DNA of 5,751 nt from Microcaldota archaeon (lineage in GTDB: Archaea > Micrarchaeota > Micrarchaeia > Anstonellales > J096). This document shows positions 1 through 5,568 of the stretch, piece by piece; the stretch's first letter is position 1; each line of letters begins with the position of its first letter. The DNA is taken from contig JANXEC010000031.1 of the NCBI GenBank assembly GCA_025058915.1, forward strand, positions 1 through 5,751, written 5' to 3'. A model generated the notes under the pieces. It did no database searches, had not been told where the DNA came from, and saw only the letters and a list, made by a program, of their open reading frames with translations. Made by a program: the position numbers and the translations under genes.

Positions 1-189
1 TATTGTTTTCAGATAGTATAAGGTAGGTGTTAATAGGAGTGCTGAGGATAGGAAAATGATACTGAACTCCAATGGCAGATTTGGTAGTTTCAGAGAGTTT
101 GATATATATAGAACATAGTTATTCACAAGGCTAAAATATAGTGCAATAAAGAAATGGATCAAAAAAATAGTAATCAGAATAGGATTCAT
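1..189 (-). CDS. Partial membrane protein, N-terminal 63 residues (runs off left edge)
   Basis: Reading the minus strand from the ATG at 189-187 gives 63 codons without a stop up to the window edge. The protein begins MNPILITIFLIHFFIALYFS and has two strongly hydrophobic stretches, at about residues 3-20 and 42-57. They are separated by a polar linker rich in Asn, Ser and Leu. This pattern suggests an integral membrane protein, with the first segment either a signal anchor or a first transmembrane helix. The frame stays open upstream of the ATG to a stop at 249-247, but I see no ATG, GTG or TTG there, so 189 is the best start. No Shine-Dalgarno precedes it. A symmetric TATA box centred near 229 would put transcription about 14 bases before the ATG. 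I do not recognise a family. Existence is inferred from the open frame, hydropathy and promoter position. Confidence 0.55.
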   Translation of the reverse strand, partial: MNPILITIFLIHFFIALYFSLVNNYVLYISNSLKLPNLPLEFSIIFLSSALLLTPTLYYLKTI

Positions 190-224
190 AGAAGATCGCT
201 TGTCTATTATTTTACTTTCGATAT

Positions 225-234
225 ATTTTAAAAT
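225..234. promoter_or_regulatory. Palindromic TATA box (box A) for tRNA-Thr, possibly bidirectional
   Basis: ATTTTAAAAT is a perfect palindrome and fits the archaeal box A (TTTAWA-type). Its centre lies about 26 bases before position 255-256, almost at the tRNA 5' end (258), which is the usual TATA-to-start distance. Read the other way it would start transcription near 203, about 14 bases before the minus-strand ATG at 189. Orientation in archaea is set mainly by the BRE (TFB recognition element), which I cannot score reliably here. The tRNA role is fairly secure; the divergent role is inference. Confidence 0.6.
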
Positions 235-257
235 TATTATGTAGAGTTATAATCGAT

Positions 258-331
258 GCCTTGGTAGCTCAGACTGGCAGAGCGCACGCTTGGTAAGCGT
301 GAGGTCGCGGGTTCAAATCCCGCCCAAGGCT
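258..331 (+). tRNA. trnT: tRNA-Thr (anticodon GGU)
   Basis: The cloverleaf folds completely without mismatches. The acceptor stem GCCTTGG (258-264) pairs with CCAAGGC (324-330). The D stem GCTC (267-270) pairs with GAGC (280-283), with G18G19 in the loop. The anticodon stem CACGC (285-289) pairs with GCGTG (297-301), with loop TTGGTAA. The T stem GCGGG (307-311) pairs with CCCGC (319-323), with loop TTCAAAT. Bases 34-36 are GGT at 292-294, so it reads ACC and ACU. G1-C72 and C2-G71 together with G35-U36 agree with known threonine identity elements. The discriminator is T (331), no CCA is encoded, and there is no intron. The variable loop is AGGTC, giving the usual G15-C48 pair. About 62% of the gene is GC, well above its surroundings. 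No strong T-tract follows it; the next feature is the TATA box of the downstream gene. Confidence 0.97.
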
Positions 332-354
332 CTTCTGTTCTCAAGAAACAAAAG

Positions 355-362
355 TTTTAAAA
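355..362 (+). promoter_or_regulatory. TATA box for the 335-aa orphan gene (leaderless distance)
   Basis: TTTTAAAA sits inside the palindrome GTTTTAAAAC (354-363), with the A-rich CAAAAG just before it as a possible BRE. Its centre is 26-27 bases before the ATG at 385, so the transcript should start at or next to that ATG. This supports a leaderless mRNA and argues against the upstream TTG at 370 as start. Confidence 0.65.
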
Positions 363-384
363 CCTCTGTTTGTTTTATTATTTT

Positions 385-1392
385 ATGAAACTCGCTGGAT
401 ATTCTGAATGGTACAGAAACTTAGAATCTTTAATAACCCAAATAAACCATACAGATAGGGAGAAGATTATAAAAGTTCTAAGCAACCTAGAGGATATTCA
501 TACTGATTTGGATTTCATAGATCCGAAGACACTTGTAGGTATAATCAGAGATATAAACGATGTTAGGAAATCTACTGTCTATTTGAGATTCTCTATGCTG
601 ATGAAATATCTCGACAGACAGATACAGGAACTTATAAAGATAGATCCTGTGGTCTTAGAGATAATAAGTACCTATTTAGATGTCTATGAAAAAACCAGAG
701 AGAAACCTGCCCCAAATTACACTATAATAGTAGATGTACCAATAGATGCATTCGCCAGAGCAGTGAAAAATTACAGAAACAATTCATTAGATCTGTTTCT
801 GTATATTCACAGAAAATTCCATGATCTAGATCCATACATTCTCACTAGAATTCTGTACTATACGATGAAATACACTGTAGATCTGAAGAATTTCTTTGAC
901 AACCTATACAACACACCTCCAAAATTACAGAAATATATGATAAGAAAGATTATATTATGGAAGGATGATCCAAGAACGTATTCTAGAAAAATAGAGATGC
1001 TAGATGATTTGTTCAGCCTGAACAACATAGATCCGAATAGGTTCTATGATGTTGTCCTGAAAGGAGAGATTGATTCTAGGGTAAGATCTTTCCTAGATGA
1101 AAAAGATAGATATTTAATAACACTCAAAAACACTCTCCAAAAACATTTCAATCAGGATCAAATACCAGAATCTCTATTAAATCTTCTAGAGGCAACAAAG
1201 AAATACGTATTAATCGATTCGTATAAATATCCAATAACTTACAAAATAGATATAGTTGAATTAGATAGAAAGCTAGAACTATTGAAAAGACATGGAAATC
1301 TAACTGTTAATATTTTAAGAGACAGAGAGTTTGTGTTTGACTCTACCAGAAGCTTTGAGACTAAACTGAGAAAAACCTTGAGATATTTTTAA
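385..1392 (+). CDS. Unrecognised helical protein, 335 aa
   Basis: I do not recognise this protein. It begins MKLAGYSEWYRNLESLITQI, is rich in Leu, Ile, Lys, Asp and Arg, has no Cys, no signal peptide and no long hydrophobic segment. It is therefore probably a soluble, mostly alpha-helical cytoplasmic protein. A short motif recurs: an Asp-Pro turn followed by a hydrophobic helix start, at residues 45-54 (IDPKTLVGII), 86-94 (IDPVVLEII), 148-157 (LDPYILTRIL) and 215-224 (IDPNRFYDVV). This could mark irregular helical-hairpin repeats of an ARM/HEAT-like solenoid, but the spacings (41, 62 and 67 residues) are uneven. No catalytic motif is visible. An in-frame TTG at 370 would add five residues (MFYYF), but the TATA box at 355-362 fits the ATG at 385. 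The C-terminus is Arg-Tyr-Phe, and its TAA lies inside the next gene's TATA box. The reading frame is certain; the function is unknown. Confidence 0.85.
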   Translation: MKLAGYSEWYRNLESLITQINHTDREKIIKVLSNLEDIHTDLDFIDPKTLVGIIRDINDVRKSTVYLRFSMLMKYLDRQIQELIKIDPVVLEIISTYLDVYEKTREKPAPNYTIIVDVPIDAFARAVKNYRNNSLDLFLYIHRKFHDLDPYILTRILYYTMKYTVDLKNFFDNLYNTPPKLQKYMIRKIILWKDDPRTYSRKIEMLDDLFSLNNIDPNRFYDVVLKGEIDSRVRSFLDEKDRYLITLKNTLQKHFNQDQIPESLLNLLEATKKYVLIDSYKYPITYKIDIVELDRKLELLKRHGNLTVNILRDREFVFDSTRSFETKLRKTLRYF

Positions 1393-1394
1393 AT
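1385..1394 (+). promoter_or_regulatory. TATA box for the HAD hydrolase gene, overlapping the upstream stop codon
   Basis: ATTTTTAAAT contains the last Phe codon and the TAA stop (1390-1392) of the preceding gene. Its centre is about 30 bases before the GTG at 1420, so transcription should begin within roughly 0-5 bases of the start codon. The same decamer occurs at 2114-2123 before aEF-2. No Shine-Dalgarno is seen between the box and the start. Confidence 0.55.
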
Positions 1395-1419
1395 TCTCTA
1401 TTTAGTACAATATATAAAA

Positions 1420-2121
1420 GTGATAATCTACTGGGATCTAGATGGAACTCTGAGAAAGAACGCAGAGCTCAGCTACAATGCTATCCTGAATACTATCACA
1501 AGATTCTTCCCAAATTTAAAGATATACACAGATGATCCTGATGAGTTGTATGTAAAGTGGAATATAGTTACTTTCCTATCTGCACAATCTGACAGAAACG
1601 TATTCAGAGAGTTCTTCATTGAGATAACCAGAGGGCAAGAGGTAGATGATACTGTATTAGATAGGGCTGCAGCATTTGCCAAGTCATATGTGCATTCTAA
1701 AATCGAGATGGAGCCTCCATTTGAACACACTGAAGCTGCTCTCAGTATTATAAGCCATCTGAGAAACGGAATAATATCTCATGCAAAGTCAGGTTCCACA
1801 GTAGGGTGGTTGAGAAGATACGGATTAGATAAGTATTTTGATATGAATCTTATATTCGATGGAGTGAAGAGGAAGGAAGATTACATGTTGGGCAAGTTTA
1901 TATATGTAGGAGATTCGATTGTTGATCTATATTCATTTCTGATCTCTATCTCGAGAGGGAATGATGGAATAATCTACTTGATCCGACCGGAGAGATATGA
2001 ACCTTATCTAAGTGAACTTATCCAGAGGTTCAGCAGAAATATAGATGTGAAAAGCAGGATTAGATCTGTTAGGGACTCTTTGGATGCAGCACAGAGAATA
2101 GTAAGGGAGAATAATTTTTAA
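1420..2121 (+). CDS. HAD-superfamily hydrolase (phosphatase-like), 233 aa
   Basis: The N-terminus holds HAD motif I, DLDGTL at residues 6-11, with D6 the expected nucleophile and D8 the general acid/base. Motif II is best placed at S120 in the hydrophobic strand GIIS (117-120), followed by the family-typical helix LRRYGLDKYFD. A lysine in 150-159 (K150, K152 or K159) is the probable motif III residue. Motif IV is VGDSIVDL at 163-170, with D165 and D169 as likely Mg2+ ligands. Residues 12-110 form a helical cap, as in phosphoglycolate-phosphatase-like (C1-cap) HADs. The protein should be a cytoplasmic Mg2+-dependent phosphatase or related phosphotransfer enzyme; the substrate cannot be told. 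The start is GTG: no ATG, GTG or TTG lies between it and the upstream in-frame TAA at 1390, and it is only three codons before the first core strand. The C-terminal 40 residues are charged and helical. Its TAA lies in the aEF-2 TATA box. Confidence 0.88.
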   Translation: MIIYWDLDGTLRKNAELSYNAILNTITRFFPNLKIYTDDPDELYVKWNIVTFLSAQSDRNVFREFFIEITRGQEVDDTVLDRAAAFAKSYVHSKIEMEPPFEHTEAALSIISHLRNGIISHAKSGSTVGWLRRYGLDKYFDMNLIFDGVKRKEDYMLGKFIYVGDSIVDLYSFLISISRGNDGIIYLIRPERYEPYLSELIQRFSRNIDVKSRIRSVRDSLDAAQRIVRENNF

Positions 2122-2123
2122 AT
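2114..2123 (+). promoter_or_regulatory. TATA box for the aEF-2/aRF1 operon, overlapping the upstream stop codon
   Basis: ATTTTTAAAT, identical to the decamer at 1385-1394, contains the terminal Phe codon and the TAA (2119-2121) of the HAD gene. Its centre is about 38 bases before the aEF-2 ATG, which predicts transcription from about 2144-2146. That leaves a leader of roughly 11-13 bases, just long enough to hold the Shine-Dalgarno. Confidence 0.6.
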
Positions 2124-2146
2124 AGTATCTCACTCTTAAAAAGATA

Positions 2147-2153
2147 AGGTGAT
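2147..2153 (+). promoter_or_regulatory. Shine-Dalgarno of aEF-2
   Basis: AGGTGAT matches the complement of the archaeal 16S rRNA 3' end (AUCACCUCC) over seven bases, three bases before the ATG at 2157. It is the only strong ribosome binding site in the window; the two upstream genes look leaderless. It fixes the aEF-2 start. Confidence 0.85.
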
Positions 2154-2156
2154 GAT

Positions 2157-4352
2157 ATGGCTAGAAAAGAGTATGTAGTTGAGGAAGTTATAAAGATAAT
2201 GAACAACATAGATAATGTTAGGAACATAGCTATTATTGCTCATGTTGATCATGGTAAGTCAACTCTGACAGATAGTCTGGTTGCAAGAGCAGGATTGATT
2301 AGCAAGGAATTAGCAGGTGAGCAAAGAATATTAGATTTTGAAGAACTGGAGCAGAAGAGAGGAATAACTATCAAAGCAGCAAACATCAGTCTAGGATTCA
2401 ACTATAAAGGTAAAGACTATGTTATAAACCTGATCGATACTCCTGGACATGTTGATTTTGGAGGACATGTTACGAGAGCATTAAGAGCTGTAGATGGAGT
2501 AATACTGGTTGTTGATTCTGTGGAAGGGGTGATGCCTCAGACCGAGACAGTATTGAGACAGGCTCTCAAGGAGAGAGCAAGGCCAGTAGTATTCATTAAC
2601 AAGGTCGATAGACTCATAAATGAGCTCAAACTGGATTCCAAACAGATGATGGAGAGGATAGGGAAGATTATAAATAATATCAACAAGATAATAGAGAGTG
2701 CTGCTCCTCCAGAATTCAAATCCTCATGGAAAGTCAGTGTAGAGGCAGGTACAGTGGCAATAGGTTCTGCATTCAACAAATGGGCTCTAAGCCTTCCATA
2801 TCTAAAAGAGAGAGGTATATCTTTCCAGAAACTCTATGAATTGGTGCAGCAGGAGAAGAAGAAGGAGGCTATAGAACTAGCACCTTTAGATGAAGTTATA
2901 TTAGGAATGGTGATACAACACCTACCCAATCCCAAGAGAGCGCAGGAATACAGAATAAAACATCTCTGGCATGGTGACTATGAGTCTGAAGTTGGTAAGA
3001 GCATGCTGAGTTGTAATCAGAACGGTCCTCTAGTAGGAGTGGTTATAGGAGTGGTTCATGATAAGAATGCAGGGGAGATATCTGTACTAAGATTATTCTC
3101 AGGGAAAGTTAACAAAGGCCAAGATGTATATATAATATCGAGAAATGAACTAACCAAGATCCAACAGGTTGCAATATACATGGGACCAGACAGAGTGAAT
3201 GTGGATTCTGTTATTGCAGGTAATATCGCTGCTGTGATAGGATTGAAAGATGTGTTCATAGGAGAGACTGTGAGCTCACAGGTCATAGAACCTTTTGAAC
3301 AGATCAAGCACTATTCAGAACCTGTAGTGACAAAGTCAATAGAACCCAAGAACAGCAAAGATCTTGCCAAACTCATAGAGGTGCTCAAACAGCTCTCTAG
3401 AGAGGATCCCACTCTGAAAGTAGAGATAAACCATGAAACAGGAGAATACCTGATCTCCGGAATGGGTGAGTTACATCTGGAGATAGTGGAACACAAGATC
3501 AAGAACGAACATGGAGTCGAGATAGTTGTTTCTCCTCCTATAGTAGTGTATCGAGAAACAATCAGGAATGATCTCAAAGAACCTATAGAGAGTAAGAGTC
3601 CTAACAAGCATAACAGATTCTACATAGTTGTGGAGAGATTGCCTGAGGAAGTTAAGAAATGGATCATAGAGCAGGGCTTCATGGGAGGGAAGATCAAAAA
3701 TCCTGATTATGTAGTGAAGAAACTGGTTGAATTGGGTATGGACAGAGACGAGGCAAAGAATTTCTGGAGTATATATGACGGAAACATTTTCATAAATGCA
3801 ACCAAGGGTATACAGTACCTCAATGAGGCACAGGAACTGATAATACAGGGATTCATTGAGGCTATGCAGAAAGGACCATTGGCTCAGGAGAAAGTTGTTG
3901 GAGTGAAAGTGAAGTTAGTGGATGCACTGCTACACGAAGATCATGTTCACAGAGGTCCTGCACAGATAATACCTGCAGTGAAGAGAGGGATATATGCCGC
4001 AATGATCAAGGCAGGAACCAATCTATTAGAACCAAAGCAGAAAGTGCTGTTCCAGGTACCACATGAGTACTCTGGAGCAATACTTAACATAGTGAATGGT
4101 AAGAGAGGACAATTGTTAGATATGCAGCAGGATGAAGAGACTACTAGTATTACATCGATCTTCCCTGTATCAGAGATGTTTGGGTTCAGTAACGAGGTAA
4201 GAGGTGCATCACAGGGTAGAGCATTGTGGTATCCTGAGTACTGGGGATTTGAGGAGATCCCTAGAGAGTTGCTAGATAGAACAGTAAGATCTATAAGAGA
4301 GAGAAAAGGATTGCCTCCAGAACCACCTACAGTGGATGTATTCTTGGAATAA
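2157..4352 (+). CDS. fusA: Translation elongation factor 2 (aEF-2), 731 aa
   Basis: This is the GTPase that moves tRNA and mRNA through the ribosome after each peptide bond. All G motifs are intact: G1 AHVDHGKST (28-36), the switch region RGIT (68-71), G3 DTPGH (94-98), G4 NKVD (148-151) and the G5 loop GSAFNKW (about 202-208). The beta-barrel domain II starts near 290, domain III near 389, domain IV near 460 and domain V near 623. In domain IV the tip loop HEDHVHRGPAQ contains H598 in the HRG motif, the residue converted to diphthamide in archaea and eukaryotes; the modification is inferred from the family. Length matches archaeal EF-2 (about 725-735 aa). It ends with PPTVDVFLE, a family-typical tail. 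There is only one Cys in 731 residues. The start is fixed by the strong Shine-Dalgarno. The release factor gene begins two bases after the stop, so both are expected on one mRNA. Confidence 0.98.
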   Translation: MARKEYVVEEVIKIMNNIDNVRNIAIIAHVDHGKSTLTDSLVARAGLISKELAGEQRILDFEELEQKRGITIKAANISLGFNYKGKDYVINLIDTPGHVDFGGHVTRALRAVDGVILVVDSVEGVMPQTETVLRQALKERARPVVFINKVDRLINELKLDSKQMMERIGKIINNINKIIESAAPPEFKSSWKVSVEAGTVAIGSAFNKWALSLPYLKERGISFQKLYELVQQEKKKEAIELAPLDEVILGMVIQHLPNPKRAQEYRIKHLWHGDYESEVGKSMLSCNQNGPLVGVVIGVVHDKNAGEISVLRLFSGKVNKGQDVYIISRNELTKIQQVAIYMGPDRVNVDSVIAGNIAAVIGLKDVFIGETVSSQVIEPFEQIKHYSEPVVTKSIEPKNSKDLAKLIEVLKQLSREDPTLKVEINHETGEYLISGMGELHLEIVEHKIKNEHGVEIVVSPPIVVYRETIRNDLKEPIESKSPNKHNRFYIVVERLPEEVKKWIIEQGFMGGKIKNPDYVVKKLVELGMDRDEAKNFWSIYDGNIFINATKGIQYLNEAQELIIQGFIEAMQKGPLAQEKVVGVKVKLVDALLHEDHVHRGPAQIIPAVKRGIYAAMIKAGTNLLEPKQKVLFQVPHEYSGAILNIVNGKRGQLLDMQQDEETTSITSIFPVSEMFGFSNEVRGASQGRALWYPEYWGFEEIPRELLDRTVRSIRERKGLPPEPPTVDVFLE

Positions 4353-4354
4353 TC

Positions 4355-5488
4355 ATGGATCCAAAAGAGTATGAGTTCCAGAAGACCATAAAGAGGATCA
4401 AACAACTCAAAGGATCTGGAACTCAACTGGTTAGTGTATACATCCCAGCAAACTATCCTATCGCTGAGATAGCAAACAGATTGAGATCTGAGATCAGTCA
4501 GGCAGAGAACATAAAATCCAAACAGACCAGAACAAAAGTCATAGGAGCTCTGGAGAGGATATTAAATGTTCTGAAAGGATTCAGACAGACTCCTCCGAAT
4601 GGATTGATAATTTTCTCTGGTGATGTATCTGAAGATCCCTCTCGTGAGAATATAGTAACCATAACCCTAGAGCCCATCAAACAGCTGAATCAGAGTATAT
4701 ATAGATGTGATTCTACTTTCTATCTAGAACCTCTTGAGAATATGATACAACAGAGAGATAAATATGGAATACTAGTGATGGATGGTAGAGAGGCCACAGT
4801 GGCACTTCTGGATGGATCGAATTATTATATACTTGATGAAATAGAGAGTCATGCACATGCAAAGATCAGAAAAGGAGGACAATCTGCAAGGAGATTTGAG
4901 AGATTAATCGAAGAGCAGACAGAATACTACTACAAGAAAGTTGCTGAGTCGATTGATACTCATTTTCTGAACAGAGTGAAAGGTATAATAGTGGCAGGTC
5001 CAGGACCAACCAAAGAATATTTCATAGAGGCTAAACACTACAACTATCAACATAAAATACTTGGTGTTGTTGACACGGGATACACAGGGATAGAGGGAGT
5101 TAGAGAGGCTATAGAGAAGAGTAAAGATATAATACAGGAACAGGAGATGCTAATTGAGATCAGAGAGATAAATAGATTCATCAGAGAGATTGTGAATGGA
5201 GGCAAGGCCACCTATGGGATAGACCAGACGATAGATGCCATAAGGAGTAAGAGAGCAGAACTGGTATTAGTATCATCTAAATTAGATATCAAAGTTTACA
5301 TAGATGAATCCGGACAGGCACATTTCACACCTGTAGAGAATTATAGGGAAGTATTAGATATTCAAGATTACCTGTACGAGATCTCGAACGATAACAACAT
5401 ACCGATCCTGATCATCTCAAGTAACTCTCACGAGGCAGATGTGTTCCTGAATACCTTTGCAGGTGTGGGTGCTATTCTGAGATACTGA
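4355..5488 (+). CDS. prf1: Peptide chain release factor aRF1, 377 aa
   Basis: This protein recognises all three stop codons in the ribosomal A site and triggers peptide release. Domain 1 shows GTQ (22-24, the GTS/GTx position), E46, NIKS (52-55) and YRCDSTF (116-122, the YxCxxxF motif), all used in stop-codon decoding. The middle domain has the catalytic GGQ at 174-176 within KGGQSARRFERL. The C-terminal domain ends FLNTFAGVGAILRY, a family-typical terminus. The protein is short for aRF1 (often near 410 aa). The C-domain stretch at about 309-335, where many homologues carry a Cys-containing zinc-binding minidomain, is a brief Cys-free segment; the only Cys is C118 of YxCxxxF. The ATG comes two bases after the aEF-2 stop with no clear Shine-Dalgarno or TATA box, so translation probably depends on ribosomes finishing aEF-2. 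Termination would involve the recycling ATPase ABCE1, which is not in this window. Confidence 0.97.
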   Translation: MDPKEYEFQKTIKRIKQLKGSGTQLVSVYIPANYPIAEIANRLRSEISQAENIKSKQTRTKVIGALERILNVLKGFRQTPPNGLIIFSGDVSEDPSRENIVTITLEPIKQLNQSIYRCDSTFYLEPLENMIQQRDKYGILVMDGREATVALLDGSNYYILDEIESHAHAKIRKGGQSARRFERLIEEQTEYYYKKVAESIDTHFLNRVKGIIVAGPGPTKEYFIEAKHYNYQHKILGVVDTGYTGIEGVREAIEKSKDIIQEQEMLIEIREINRFIREIVNGGKATYGIDQTIDAIRSKRAELVLVSSKLDIKVYIDESGQAHFTPVENYREVLDIQDYLYEISNDNNIPILIISSNSHEADVFLNTFAGVGAILRY

Positions 5489-5499
5489 TTTTATTAAAA
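5489..5499. terminator. Weak T-tract pair between convergent genes
   Basis: TTTTATTAAAA is an inverted repeat around a single T and directly follows the aRF1 TGA. It gives a T4 tract on the plus strand (5489-5492) and a T4 tract on the minus strand (5499-5496). Archaeal transcription often stops at short T-tracts without a hairpin, so it could help end both convergent transcripts. The tracts are short, so this is tentative. Confidence 0.3.
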
Positions 5500-5562
5500 C
5501 TGAATGGCGACACCAAAACCTTAGACAACTAGAAGAGATAGCAAACTATGGATAACCAGATA

Positions 5563-5568
5563 TTTTTT
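5563..5568 (+). terminator. Oligo-T terminator of the aEF-2/aRF1 transcript
   Basis: TTTTTT is the clearest T-tract after aRF1, 75 bases beyond its stop, and fits the hairpin-free archaeal termination signal. It overlaps the stop codon of the convergent minus-strand gene (5569-5567). The gap 5489-5566 otherwise holds no gene or recognisable RNA motif. Confidence 0.45.

Noticed and set aside
370..384. TTG start giving five extra N-terminal residues (MFYYF) on the 335-aa protein
   Set aside because: The TATA box at 355-362 predicts transcription from about position 385, so the TTG would lie outside the mRNA; the ATG at 385 fits a leaderless start.
1473..1730. 85-codon minus-strand frame inside the HAD gene, containing a few Cys
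   Set aside because: It sits opposite the cap-domain codons of a convincing HAD hydrolase and has no support of its own.
2537..3607. Three shorter minus-strand open frames inside the aEF-2 gene
   Set aside because: They are antisense shadows of AGA/GAG/ATA-rich codons, with no promoter, ribosome site or recognisable protein.
3947..4426. 159-codon open frame on the minus strand
   Set aside because: It lies opposite the highly conserved aEF-2 domain IV-V coding region and the aRF1 start, with Ser/Leu-rich antisense composition and no promoter or ribosome site. It is a shadow of real codons.
4498..4680. 60-codon minus-strand frame inside aRF1
   Set aside because: It is opposite conserved domain 1 codons just after NIKS; antisense shadow.
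5489..5566. Possible small RNA (C/D box or other) in the convergent gap
   Set aside because: CTGA occurs, but I found no C box (RTGATGA) at a suitable distance on either strand and no stable hairpin.
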